The position numbers were made by a program, and so were the translations under genes. From Circinella umbellata (lineage: Eukaryota; Mucoromycota; Mucoromycetes; Mucorales; Lichtheimiaceae): a stretch of 64,000 nt of DNA. This document shows, piece after piece, positions 11,423 through 28,890 of the stretch. The stretch covers positions 372,001-436,000 of the forward strand of contig JAIWNF010000029.1 of the NCBI GenBank assembly GCA_025093555.1. The letters run 5' to 3'. The notes below the pieces were generated by a model. The model was given only the letters and a program-made list of their open reading frames with translations, searched no databases and had not been told where the DNA came from. Within the stretch, counting starts at the first letter, position 1. Each line of letters starts with the position of its first letter.

Positions 11423-13201
11423 CAATCAAAAAGGTGTACTTTTTAAAAGAGAGATATGAATAGCAAAAAAGAAGTACACTTTTTCTTATTTCTTTCCTAT
11501 AACACTCGAACCTCAAGCTATCCCTTTTTTATCTATAAAATTACAGAAATTCTGTAACAGATCTTTATCAGTGTCAGGAAGTGGTAGTGTAGCTACCGAG
11601 TTCGACAACGAAAAGAAAAAGTAATATCCAATCCATTCAAATCACAACCTATAGAACAACTTGTTATCATAAAGTTGGATCGAATTTCAATTTTTGGCTT
11701 CGCTGTCAATTATAAAACTACATGAAGATAAGTATCTTCACAGAAACATCTTACTCTAGAAGATATTCTATTTTATTTTTGAGGGAGCTGGTATATACAA
11801 GTGCCATAGAAATTTATAAAATACAAATAGATAGAAATGTAATATAATAAACAGAACCGAATGTTATGTAACAAAAAGATAGAAACTGAATGACATATGT
11901 CAAAATTTTGAATCAAAAACTATTCACAAAGATTTATAGCCAAGGCTCTGTAATAGTCGATATAACTGTAAAATATGATAAGGAAATATCACCATAAAAA
12001 TTAGCCATAATAACAACTTTTACACAAAAAAGGAAATTTTATTAGTAGAACTTACTACTACACAAAAAAGGAAATATGACTGAGTTAAAAGTAATAATAT
12101 TTTATCAGGTATAATAATAAATAGCGTGTGCTGTAAAATAAAATATCACAATGTCGCAATATCACAATAAGGTGCAAAATGGTCCTGTTTTAACTTCTTT
12201 AAACCGTGTCGATATCTATTGTATTTCTTGCATTTCTTATCGAATTTGTATCAACGATTCGAATGGTTCGGCGATTGGCTATCATAATGAAATCAAATAG
12301 CATCAGTTTAACTTTGTCTAAACTTTTACTACAATCGTGCTTCTGTTTGTTCGAACTATCATATCTCTAATTTTTTTCTTATCTCTAATTGTACCTTTTC
12401 TTTCAATATATATATATATATATATTAATAGACTAATGTAGTTTTTAGCATATATCGCGTTTTTTTTGGCTCCAGATAGCTTACAGGTGTTGACAAACAA
12501 GTACAAATAATGTATTAGGATTATATATGTGTTTCTTCACATACTACAGAAAATTTTATGAGCAGTTCGAAATAGTTTAAAAGCATCGATTGAATTTTTT
12601 CTAAATACCATACTATAATACGTACATGTATAATATATTCTCATACGTGATTTGATTAATTCATTACATTATTACAGTATTATTATGATTTGTGATTTTT
12701 TACACTGGCATCTGATGTATTTTTTTATCTCCAAAAGTATTATACAGCCTTGAATATCGTTGCTACCAGGCGCGAAGCGCCGTTGGGGGTCAAAGGTGGT
12801 TCCCCCCCTTTGCGATGCAAGACGCTAAATGACCCGAAGCGAAGCGAAGGGGCTCATTTATCTGAGCGAAGCGAGGAACGGTTGCTAGTCTTTTATTAAA
12901 TATAAAAGCTACGTATTAGAATATAAAGTGCAATGTATGACTTTATGTTTGGTATAAAAATAACTGATTTGGTTTCTGATTTTGGTATATTACATAAAGT
13001 ATAAAATTATAACACTATTTTTCAATATATAAAAGATAAATACGTAATAAAATTATTATTATTTGATTTAGTAAATATTTGGTTTTGAAAAAATACTTGT
13101 ATGGAAAGATGCATCACGTCTACGATTAGGCCATAGAACCTGATTGTACACCTTTTTTATTACTGGAATTGCGGTATTTTAAAAGTACACCTTTTTGATT
13201 G
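11423..13201. mobile_element. Tc1/mariner-pogo-like element, TA-flanked, no transposase seen
   Basis: Terminal inverted repeats of 21 identical bases (CAATCAAAAAGGTGTACTTT plus one T, then T/AAAA) are found at 11423 and, inverted, ending at 13201. Both ends are flanked by TA (11421-11422 and 13202-13203), the target duplication of the Tc1/mariner/pogo superfamily. Another inverted pair, AAAAAAGGTGTACAATCA (11411-11428, and inverted 13141-13158), overlaps the left end and lies just inside the right end. The 1.78 kb has the size of an autonomous element, but no DDE transposase frame is recognisable on either strand. It contains a CTAG-terminated Helitron-like repeat. It interrupts the LINE RT on the left and ends 66 bp before the Nup53 start codon on the right. 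Confidence 0.75.
12766..12888 (+). repeat. GC-rich CTAG-terminated repeat, copy 2
   Basis: Same orientation and ending as 5343-5507: CCCCCCCTTTGCGATGCAAG, AATGACCCGAAGCGAAGCG, GGGGCTCATTTATCTGAGCG, GGTTGCTAG followed by T. It contains a GGCGC-GAA-GCGCC hairpin and a GCTCA...TGAGC stem. It lies inside the TA-flanked element, so a Helitron-type fragment appears to be nested in it. Confidence 0.75.
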
Positions 13202-13267
13202 TACAGCGTTTCAATATTTTTTAATCAAGAAAATTTTCCTTGTAATTTTTTTTTTTTTTCAAAAATT

Positions 13268-14892
13268 ATGTTTGCTCAATCCTCCACAACCGGCATCATG
13301 TCTGGTACAACTGCCACCAAAACAACAACAGTATCACCACAATCAACAGCTAGCAAATCATTATTTACTGAATATGATACAAGCACTAATAGTAATGTCA
13401 ATAATAAACCATCAGGGGTTCGTTCGGTAGGGAATATCAATAATCATATGACTAACAGCAACAGCAACACGAGTTCTAATACCATGTTATTCTCGTCCAC
13501 CTCCACAAGTTCTTCAACCAATACATCAACTATACCACTTCAACCTACTTTACAAAAACAAGAGACAACATCATTCAATATGGACTTAGCTACGCGATCA
13601 GCATCTTCCTCTAATTATCGCGGCATATGGACTCAACCTCCCACGTTTTTTAGAACATCGTCCTCAACTTCGTCGTTATCAATCGATTCGCCTAATAATT
13701 CACAAGATATTATTGACATGGAAATGGATCCTATTACATCAGAAACAACAGATAATGTAGTATTTGGAGAAGGCAAATCTTTATTACGATTTAGTATAAA
13801 TCCAGAGGTAAATAATAATTTATAAAGTTTTTAGAACACTAAGCTTGAAGAAGGCTGTGGGATAGGGGTTTATTTTTATTATGAGTCAATGAATCACTTT
13901 GAAGAAGAAATGAACGTTATATATATGTATATATATATTCATATAGGCCAAAGCAACAGGTCGTAAGCGACAAAGTAGTCTTCAAAACAATGAGTAAGTT
14001 ATATTCTAGTATTATTATCATTGAAATGAAAACATGAATTCAGAGAATGTATAATAAAGATATTGATAAACGGGATTTTTAGACGAAGAGTATCATTTAA
14101 ACGTACAAGCATTGACGAGGGGAAAGGAAAGGCGCGCGCTGATGATGGAACACAAGGTAATAATATATATAAAAGAAAAATTGGGCACTTATATAAACAC
14201 TATACGTAGTTTTATTCACAATTTTTTTCATTTACGTGATTACTTAGATACCAATGCTGTAGATAGGTAAGTAACACACATATTAAAAGATAGTTATAAA
14301 AAGAAAAAAAAAAGGTTGATTATTAATCATGCGATATTTCTTTCTTTCTTTCTAAACATATACAAATAATCATAGTGAAGAAGCCGAATCGATTTACGTA
14401 TTTGGATTCGCTCGTAATACAGAACAAAAAGTTCTTAGTCACTTTTCGTCTTATGGAAAAATCGTGAACCATGAAAAATCGACACTTGGTAACTGGATAG
14501 TAATTCGTTTTGATTCGCCTACTTCAGCACAAAAGGCGTTAGATAGCAACGGTATATCTATCAATAATGATACTAATATCATTGGCGTGACTCGTGGAAC
14601 AAACAATAAAAAATCACAACAATCTGCTATTGAAACTGCTCAAGAGAAAATTCGAAAAAATTCATCTCGTGTGATTCCATTTGAACAAGCCAAAGATCTT
14701 TACAAGAAACCTGAAAGTGCTAAAAAATCTGCAGCAACAGGATCAACAGTGAATGATGGATTAGGAAGCGGCAAAGCAGGTCTTAGTGTACTTAACGTTC
14801 CTACTGTTAATTCGGCAACTGGTGGTGACATTAAATTGATTAAGGATGTTGGATTATTATCTAGAGTCAAAGACTTTTTTGGAAATTGGTAG
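13268..14892 (+). CDS. NUP53: Nucleoporin Nup53/Nup35 family
   Basis: Component of the nuclear pore inner ring, bridging scaffold nucleoporins and the pore membrane. Five exons: 13268-13807, 13947-13993, 14083-14156, 14248-14266 (only 19 nt) and 14376-14892, giving 398 residues in phase. The first ~180 residues are low-complexity Ser/Thr/Asn-rich. The Nup35-type RRM lies at about residues 230-305: SIYVFGFARNTEQKVLSHF, YGKIVNHEKSTLGNWIVIRF and IIGVTRG, matching the family dimerisation fold. The C-terminus ends LLSRVKDFFGNW, like the membrane-binding amphipathic helix of Nup53. Start chosen at the first ATG; the frame is open upstream to 13199, but only through a TTG inside the transposon TIR. 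The transposon end lies 66 bp upstream, so the 5'UTR/promoter probably includes transposon DNA. It converges on the kinesin gene. Confidence 0.9.
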
Positions 14893-15645
14893 ATAATTAA
14901 AGGAAGTATCATGTATCACATAGTATATAACTGTACTATACTATACTGTGTTATGCTTTCTTTACCAATGTTTCTCCCTTTTCCTGTTCACTCACATATT
15001 ATAACAACCATAAATTTATACAATTCACTCTTGTTTCATTTTCAAAATTCCAAAGCTTTCTTTCATATTTATAAATATATATATCTTCCTTCTATCCATC
15101 CATCCACCCAACTAACCACAGCCTTTCCCAACACACACATACACACAAATCATGCATCTTGTATAAATCTTTCGTATATAAACTTAGCATATAGGAAAGT
15201 GCCTTTTTTTCCATTTTGTTCATTTGTTATGTTGGGATAAGGGAAGGGAAATGGGAATATGTTGTGTTTTTTCCAACGTTTATATATAGACATAACTAAA
15301 AGCTTATAAAAAAAAGTTGCAAAAAAGAGGAGTGAAGGGCTATACAAGATGACAAATTCTTAGAAAGGATATATATATTTATATATATATAATAGGGTAG
15401 AATTGGGTATATAAAGCAAATTGGTTTTTTTTTTGGTTGGTTGGAATTCAAAAAGAAAAAGAAAAATCTCATAACCGAACTATTAAATATCGGTTTACGG
15501 TTTCAAAAAAAAAGTTGGTAAAAAAATATATAAGATGGATGAAAGGAAGGGAAAGAGAGAGAAGGAAAGGGTATTAATAATAATCATAATAATCGTAACA
15601 ATAACAATAACGATGATGATAATGATAATGATAATCTGATTTTTT
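14893..15645. other. Convergent intergenic region with simple repeats
   Basis: The shared 3' side of the Nup53 and kinesin genes. It holds AT-dinucleotide runs (15369-15392) and an imperfect ATAATGATA-type repeat (15575-15632). No gene seen. Confidence 0.7.
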
Positions 15646-19923
<4,278 letters not shown>

Positions 19924-20108
19924 GAGCAGCAAAGAAAGGAGACCCGGGGGTGTGTTGAGGAAGAGATAACGAGGAAAGAAGGGGAGCGGTTTAATAAAAA
20001 TATATAAAATAAAAAGCTGTTCAAATGCGAAGCAACTGAAAAAAAAAGAGTATTTTAGTCTACACTGGACAAATAAAATTTAAATGGCTCTTCTTAACAG
20101 TTTATAGA

Positions 20109-20159
<51 letters not shown>

Positions 20160-23100
20160 AGGTACATTACATGTAATCTATTTATCTGTCTTTTTTTTCT
20201 CGTGGTGCACACTGTCTCTCTCTATTATGAAATGAAAATGAATAATCCAAGTCCTGCAATATGTTACTTCTCAGGCCTCCTTCCTCCTCCTCTCCTCCCC
20301 CCCCAAGAAAAAACTACTCCGACTTTTTACACAACATACTTTATGAATAAAAATGAACGCATTGATGTTTATGATATATTATCTTTCTTGTTTTCATATT
20401 AAGAGGTTAAAAATGATAATTGATCCAAATGGATAATTAATATATCTCAGTGAGCACAACACCTATATTATATCAGGATAGTATGAAATAATATAAAAAA
20501 GTAAGAACCAAATGTTTCTGTCATTACATCAAGATGATGAGCGCTGTAGAACATGTGCAACGACGGAGTTACTTTAAAATAAACATTTTTTTTATGAGAT
20601 CTTAGACTAGTAAAACACGAGAGATCCAACCATTGGTATCACATTGCCTAAAATTAAAAAACGATAATGGGAATACACAAACATAATAATTGATCACAAC
20701 AACTACTACTATTTAAGTTATACAGCTGCATTTTCGCAAGCCAAGAAACAATAGTAATCATCATAATAACTGATCAAGAACTTACTTGCTCTGTGTCACT
20801 AACAATCTAAATTTGTAATAAAAAACATTCTATTTAATCTAACTCAACAGTTACCTGTTACCATGACATTATTAAAAAAGAAAGTGATTAGTATATCAGA
20901 AGCATACACGTATATATTCAGCTACATATGTAGCAATTAATTATTTGAAACTACTAATGAATGCTTTGAGAATATTTACATTTCTGCGTACGTAAGTACG
21001 TATTTAGTCTACATCATACCATGTTAAGTACTAAAATGAATATAATAGACTCTAATATCAGTACGTAACTAATTTTATTAATAAATAAATAAGAAGGCGA
21101 TGATTTTCTTATCAAAGTATTACATGACGAAAAAGGTACAAGAACTGTGTCATTAAAAAAGGAAAGCTTAATAAGTTATATCCAACAGATACACATATAA
21201 GCTAACACTAACGATATATACGTATCCTCTTTGTAAGCTGATACAATAAATAACTGTCGTTTTGAAAAATAAATAATAATAACCTATTAATCTTGACAAT
21301 GTTTGAACATAGTGCTAGGGAGAAAAATAAAGTAAAGAAAAACTTCAGACTAGGTATATCTTCACAAAAATAAAATCTTAGAGTGGTAACACTAAGAAAT
21401 GTGTAATTGGTATTATGCTGAACATATCAGTATATATTTGGTCAATGTATAAAAGAAATAAAAAAGCATTATCTCATTCGAACATCAATCTTATTGCTGC
21501 CCATTATTTATTACGTATGGATTACGTACGAGGTAACAATAGCCGATCTATACTATACTTTCCACATGATTAAGGCAGTATCCACCGTCAAAAAAAATTA
21601 CAATAGGAAGCAAAATGTTTTTTTTTTCTTGAACGAGGAAAGAGAGGAAAGCAAAATTGGTTTATGTATTTGCCGGCGAGTCAATTATATAGATATAGTA
21701 TCAATAAAACATCATAACAAGGAATTGTAATGTTACAATAAGCAAAAATCACTTAAAATTCAAGTATATACGTATTTACAAAAAGTAAATGATTCATTAA
21801 CAAAAACTTATACAAATCTAAAATTAAAAAGATACATGCTACAGATACAAGCGGATATAGAACGCAACAATAAAAAGATAATTGGAACGAATCTAAATTT
21901 TGGGATGGTAATAAAGTAAAGTAGTAGTGTTAGTAGTGGCGTATTTTTTTTTTACTTGTTCCTTATTTGTACATACAGTGACAATCCAAACACATCTGTG
22001 CGCACATGTATACCAAATAATAATACAACCTTATGCTCTATTATTTTGAATACTTGAAACATTGCTCATTCAACAACATCAATATCCTCCTTTTCACTCA
22101 ACTCCCCCTTCTTAAACAACAATAATGTCAAAAAAATAAACAAATACATAAAAATAGGACCACGTCCGTTCCTAAAATATCAACTTGCTCAAAACAACAA
22201 CAATTCAATTTCTTTTTCTTGTTGGCAGGTGTTACCATAATAAAAAGGGACCCCTAACCCTTCTGATAGTGCTTCCAATGATAAAAAAACGGCACTTTTT
22301 TCCTCTTAAATACCAGTGAGGGAGAGAGTCTAGCAAACATACAAACAGCATTTTTTTTATCCATTTCATATAGTGCTTGAGTTTATACGTATTATTATTA
22401 TTAATACTCTTGTCTTAGCAAATTAACAAGAAAAGTTGATTGAATTGGGCTTGGGTCTATGTGTAGTTGTGATCGGCACAAGAGGCATAAAAAGAAAAAA
22501 GTTCCATTCCCGTTCCAGACGTTTGTGTCACACAAAAAGTTTCAATGAAGGGAAAAAAATGTAAAGCTGCTTAATGAAAATAAAAACAACAGGCAGTCAA
22601 TAAACAAAATTTGTTACTTGGAAACGACGCGATATAAATCTATAGTTTCCTTATAAAAATCATGATCTGTTAACTAATAAAAAAAATTAGCTATAGATGA
22701 ATGGAATCACTACCAAACTACCATATTTAAATCCGGCTGAAGTTTCAGCATCATAGATATTGATTAATTTATGATCATATTACGACCCATATGGATCGCC
22801 ATGACGGCAACTAACAAGTGTTGAACAGGTCCCAACACTCAGTAATGTTACCTGAAAAGAATACACTTTACTAATAACTTACCCACAGCTTCATCTCGAA
22901 TATAACAGTGTCTCATAAAATATCCGAGAAGTATCAAAGTACAATAACAAGCATTCAAAAATATAATAAGAACGAACTATCTTGAATACAATTTTGTATT
23001 CTTCATTCGGAAAAAGGGTAGCGGTACTACGTGATACAAAAAATAGTTTCCCAACAGGGTACACAAGAAACATTTTATTTTGATAATAGAAATAACACAC

Positions 23101-24005
23101 AAATGTCCCGGTGAGGTTTTTTTTTTTTTTTTTTTTTACCTCCATTGCTACTAAAAATTTTTGTCGGAATACTTTACCCGATGGCAAGACTAAATTAACA
23201 TCGTATTATATTTTTTTTTCTTGATGTGTCACCATTAACAACATGTTAACGATTTATTGATTTATTTATTTTTGTTCGTATGATATAAAGCTGCTTTTTG
23301 CAAAATATCGAAACAAAGCAACGAAAGAAAAAAAAAAGTATTTTTTTTACGTACTTTGCAGATAGGGGAAAAGTCATCAGACTACTGGAAAATGTTATAT
23401 GAGAAAAAGTTCAACAAAAATGCATGTTTTTTAACGCGATAAAAAAAAAAGAGCGGGCATAAACGAAACATTTTTATATGTGCATTTGATTCTCGGGCGC
23501 AATGTTGAGTAACCATAAACTTGCATCATACGAGAGAAAAATAGCGGGTTTTTTTTTCTTATTTTATTTGAACATTATTATTATCCTTTCTTATGCATTT
23601 CGTTTTACTTTGCCACTATCACTAAAAAAAACGTTTTGTAATAGTAAATCACATACTCTGGGTGTTAATACAGCATATTAGACTATATGGACCATAATAA
23701 TAATTATTAACTTCTCATTATATGATCATTATCGTGATTTTAACTGATCAATGTTCAATGAAAAACAAATATGCCCTTTTTTTTTCACTTGTCAGTTTTT
23801 GGGGTTAATCTAATCAAGACAAGCGTCGTTAAGGTAGTACAAAAAGTACGCACAAATATGCGTTGCAAGCACCGCGTTAAAGTTTTTTTTTTCTGATATA
23901 AAAAGAAGTTGATTTTTGACCATTCCACTTTTTTTTTCTTCTTTGTTTTCTTTACCTTTTTTATATATTTTCTTTTAATTTTTTTTTTCATCTTTAAAAG
24001 AAAAC
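19924..24005. other. 4-kb gene-poor AT-rich region
   Basis: Upstream of the kinesin gene and of the TspO-like gene. I see no supported coding gene, tRNA or structured RNA. It contains a CA microsatellite (20110-20156), homopolymer runs and clusters of TACGTA (for example 20989-21002, 21512-21528). The last ~90 bp before 24006 are strongly T-rich, likely promoter/5'UTR of the next gene. Confidence 0.6.
20110..20156. repeat. (CA)n microsatellite
   Basis: 47 bp of uninterrupted CA dinucleotide about 190 bp upstream of the kinesin start codon. Confidence 0.97.
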
Positions 24006-25162
24006 ATGTCCAAGCTCCATATCTTTCAAAAGGTAGTCAACGTTGTTGTCTACCTCTTCTTCTTATCCACTACAGTTTACTCTGTTGTTGGCCCTGCTCC
24101 TGAAGATGGTGATGCCTCGGATGGTCAAACTTATATCACTCCATGTAAGTTTATATATTCCTTTATTTTCTTATTTTATATTCATAAACGTACATCATGT
24201 CAATGAATAACTGACAAAATTAATTTTGTTATTAATAATAATATATAGCCTTTTGGATTGAGTGGGTCTGGACTGTTATTCATCTTCTCTTGGGTGCCTT
24301 TGTCATCTACCAGTGGTTCGATAATGCTCACCAACAAGCTATCAAAGGTGTTGGCTGGCACTTTGTTATCTCTGTCTTGCTTAATGCTGCTTGGCTCGCT
24401 CTTGTTGTAAGTATAAATTATTCTTTGTATCATTCTTATAATTATGAGATGATCTTTAACATGCGTTTCATTAACATTATATATATGTATAACGCGTTTA
24501 TTTAGAAACATAACCACTACATCATTGGTTTCGTCTTTCTTCTTCTTACTGCTTCTTCTGTCTCTTTCGTGTTCTGTAAGCAATCAATTACTATTTCTTA
24601 AGTTTAATAGTTCCCTTTGAAATATCAACATTAAACTTTTAAATTTTATATAATAATAGATAACCTTGCAAACAATCATCCTGCTGCTAACTGGTATGAC
24701 AAGCTTTTTATTCATGCTCCCTTCTCTCTCTGGCACGGTTGGATCGTCTTCTCTGCTGTTGTTGGTCTCTTCCAAGCCTTCTCTCACACTAGCGAAGAAG
24801 GTCCTGGTGTCTGGAGCCGTATCTTTGTCATCATTGGTCTTCTTTTCTTGACTTTCACTTCCGTTGGCTATGTTGAATATAAGAAACAAAAGGGAGATAT
24901 CACCAGTGCTTTTGTCATTGCTCTTGGTTTGTTGGCTGTCTTTACTAATCAATCTGATAACTGGATTCGCTGGTAAGTTTTTTTAGGAGCGAAATTTCGC
25001 GTCTAGATGTCTAGAGAATATACTTAACGTAAAATATCATTTTATTGGTATAGGGTTGCTTTCGCTGGTGCTATCATCAGTTTCTTGTACCCTGCCCGTC
25101 CTTATGTTTTCAAGTTAGTCGGCCGTGACACCGAAGCTGAAAATGCCCCATTGCTTGGTTAA
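24006..25162 (+). CDS. Multi-span membrane protein, TspO/MBR-like
   Basis: Five exons (24006-24144, 24249-24406, 24506-24575, 24660-24972, 25054-25162) give a 262-residue protein with seven or eight hydrophobic spans. Around residue 45 there is YITPSFWIEWVWTVIHLLLG followed by FVIYQWF. Later come WHFVISVLLNAAWLAL and IHAPFSLWHGWIV. This pattern (TP..W..W..I, YQW, LLN..W, PFSL..GWI) resembles the larger TspO/MBR-related tryptophan-rich sensory proteins of bacteria and eukaryotes. Function in fungi is not established; a tetrapyrrole or lipid role would be inference. Strict GT-AG introns, and codon use looks like that of a well-expressed gene (many CTT/GTC/GCT). The C-terminus ends with a hydrophilic tail (TEAENAPLLG). 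The membrane nature is certain; the family assignment is moderate. Confidence 0.65.
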
Positions 25163-28100
25163 GAATAATAACAAGTTTTAATTTATTTTTTAAAAAAACC
25201 CTTTATTTCTTCTTTTTTTTCTCAACTTTTTCTTCTACTATCCTACCAAATTCACCTTATTGTATATTTGTACTATTTGAATAGCTTCTCTGGGGGTTTT
25301 TTCTTCTCTCATAGTAATTAACTTTATCTCTCTAACTTTATATATATTCTTTTTAACAACAATTATTTCTTTTAACTTAACCCTCTTTACCTTTATTTTT
25401 TTCTATCTTTCTATACTTTGTTATTATATCTTAATAATAAAAAAGAAGAACTGGGTTTATTGAAGCAAAAATAGTATATACTCCTTTGTAAAATATGCCT
25501 TTTACGTCATGTCTCCGGCATTATCGATGTATGTGTCACATTACATTTTAGATGTATGTAGACTGTATTCTTTATAATTGTGTGCACTTCAGCTATAACT
25601 ATCTACCTATCAAATTCCCATGTGTGGCACATAACATTATAAATAATCTTAGTCCAAGACTACATTTTTTTGTTGGCTTCCACCCCCCACGAGTATTATT
25701 ATTTGTATATATTATTTTACTAAAGACAACATAGTTAAACTCAAAAGGCACATAAATACAAATAAATATTATATTTAGAGGTTGGTTTTTTTGCGGGGTG
25801 AGATTAAGAGGGAGGAGACAGGAAAATATGCTTCGCTTGCACTTGATGTGATGCGAAAAATAAATATTTTTTTTGGTGCATTCGTTGTTGTAGTACGTAT
25901 ATAACAGAACGGAAAAAGGATTGTTTCTGAACAACCGGCTAACTCAAAAAAAACAGTAAATCTGTGCATAAATGAAATATTCGTGAGATTTTTTATATTT
26001 ATTCTTTTTATTCTTGCCACATTTTGTAACAATAAGAAAAAAAACCTGTGACAAAATGATACAAAATTATTCTTTCGCTCCCGGGATAAAATTTCCATTT
26101 TAGATGTGAAACCATTCACTTTTTTTTATTGTTTGTTGTATAATATTTAGCAACAAAAATTGTCACTAGAAGTTTTTTAAAAAAAGAAAGGATTTTGTAG
26201 TGTAAAAAGAAAAAAGATTTAGTTACACAAAGTTATGATATAATCAACATCATTTTTTTATGATTATTTCTCATACACATACAATGATTTACAAAAATAC
26301 AACTGTTATAAATCTGTCAGTGGTTTATTTTTTTAAAAGAATATAAAAGCTTGAGTTTACCGAGGTTGCAATGCACGATGCAGTATTATATTTCCCCCCT
26401 TGATATCTATAATCACTATCCATTCTTTTGGGCAAACTCATCAGATAACACTATTATTTTTGCTCCTGTGTACTATATACAACAAAAATAAATTATTTTA
26501 CATTTTGTTATTCCAGATCGATCTATCGCTGCTGCCTGTTGCCGTGGATTTTCTTTTAGTTTTTATTTTTTGGCGTACAGCAATTCCTGAGCTTATTATG
26601 TATACTTTTAGAAACTTTATACATATTTAGCGAAACTGTGAACAATCGGTGTCGTGCTCGTTCACAGTGTAAGTCCATTCATTCTTAATATCAAGTGATG
26701 TATGTATGTACTTTTACTATTGTTATTGTGATTATTATTATTAACATATCATGCGCCATAATGAATCTGTCTCGTTGTGTATGTGTAAAGATTCATTGTT
26801 ACCGTACTTCTTTTCTGATGATGCACTCGTGATGCCATTTTTTTTGTTATTGTGTTACATGTGTTCATGTGGTTAAAAAAATAGTCTTTATAGGCTCTTT
26901 TAAACACGATAATGTAAAGATAATGACTATCAGAAATCAATTTTTATCATTATCATTATCTTATAAAAAACTACATAATTTTGTAATATACAATAAATAA
27001 GTGCTGTACGTAAAATAGACATAAGTAGTGTAACATTTTCGACAAATATTACATATGCGCCTTAAGCTCTCTACGTAAATTTTAAGTATCAGCCAAAAGT
27101 GAACTGCTTTAACCATATATAACAATCTGTTTGTATAACTTCATTTCACATTATAAAAGAGATGATCCTGATATTATAATAGATCATAAGACAAGAATAT
27201 CAATGAATAGTAAGAGGATAGAAGAAGAAAATAGTACGTAGTACGTATTACATACAATAAGAAAAAAAAAATAGAAGATAATTTATACGTAATTCTTGGT
27301 AAAATAAAGGTGTTAAAACACGCAATAACACCTATTAATTAACCTTAGTTTACTTTGGAGAATTCACTAGTGCTTTATTCTGTTTACTACTGTTACATAC
27401 AGAATGTCTTGTAAGAAATATAATATCATCTATAGATTGATTAAAAATTCTATTTCATACAGATTTAATATTTCGAGAAGATCAATAAGAATCTGAATAT
27501 AGTTGCTACCTTGTTTGTTATTTTTGAAACGGCCAAGCGGGTCTAATATTAAATAATAATAATATCATCATCACACATACACATACAGCTTTTTTAAACC
27601 TTTGATGCTTTTCTAAATCTACTCTGCAAGAATGACTATCAGTTGTTTTTATATCAAGCTTATGTATCAAAAAGTCTTTCGAAGTATGTATGGTAAAACG
27701 CGGGTAAATATTGAGCACACACAAAAAATGGTATAGCATGAAAATTTGTTTTCTTCAAGGTTGTACAAAAAGGCTAACTATTTCATAAGTAGGCACATAA
27801 TAAAAAAGAAACTATTTTTCTTTTATTTACTTTCATTGGAATTATGAATAAATGATACGATCAAGCATGTAATAAATAGAAAGATCGTTACACTTGCTAT
27901 TATATAATAGAACGTGCGATCAGTGTAAAACTAATAAGATGTACACATTCATATAAGTCAACTTCTATCTCACACATAGTCTTTTTTTTTTCTTGGTGAA
28001 TTGTTGTACAACTGTTCCTACTGATATGTAAAGATGTATTGTCCTTTTGTTTTCCGATCCAAATTAAATATGTTATTGTCACAAATGAATACATAGATAT

Positions 28101-28890
28101 TCACTTAACAAATAAGAAAGAGATGATACATATTTCACTTTAATATCACACATTTTCATGATATTTATTTACCTATCATACCTATTAATAACCAACATGC
28201 TTCAATATATAACAAAGCGATATTATTAAACTTTTTCTACTTCTCTATTCTTATTGTATACATTATACTTTACCATAAATATTTGATATTAACGAACGTT
28301 GTCGTTTCATTTTATTTATAGTCAATACAAAAAAAAAGCGTTTTAAGCAAATATTCAGTAATATATAAGAAAAAGACAATTAACCATTGATCTTAATAAT
28401 ACTATATGCATACATCATATGACAATTTCATAAATAGCTTTAACTCCACTGGTATTAGCAAAATATTAATAGATAGAGGCGTGACTATTTGTACAACTTA
28501 TTAAAAGTTAAATTATGCATAGTAATACGTATATGCATGTAAAAAGAAAAAGGTATGTAGTATGTATACTTTAGATATAGTATATACAATGCAGTAAAGA
28601 GTTACTTCACTTTTTAAGACTGCTTCTATATATGCTACCAACTATATAAGAGAGTGAGGTAACTTTCTTATATATGTGGAATATCTGTTCTGTTCAGTAT
28701 TCCTTCGTCATTGTTATTTGTTACGTATATGGTTTCACAAGTGATATCATATAAAGATAAAAGGTCTGTTTACTATTGTAACAATAGTTGCAACAACAAA
28801 AATTAACTCAATGTACTTTATTGAAATTAAATCAAAACAGAAAAAACAAAAGTCTAAATCGTAATTAAGATTTTATCATTAATTGTAATA
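25163..28890. other. 3.7-kb gene-poor AT-rich region
   Basis: 3' side of the TspO-like gene and of the oxysterol-binding protein gene. No supported gene or RNA. Pyrimidine-rich runs occur just after 25163 (probable 3'UTR), and TACGTA clusters lie at 27235-27247. Confidence 0.6.

Noticed and set aside
13199..13267. Upstream extension of the Nup53 gene from a TTG at 13199
   Set aside because: It is not an ATG and lies inside the transposon terminal repeat; the ATG at 13268 is the natural start.
20100..20160. Telomere-like or CRISPR-like repeat
   Set aside because: It is a plain CA dinucleotide run; no spacers or telomeric unit.
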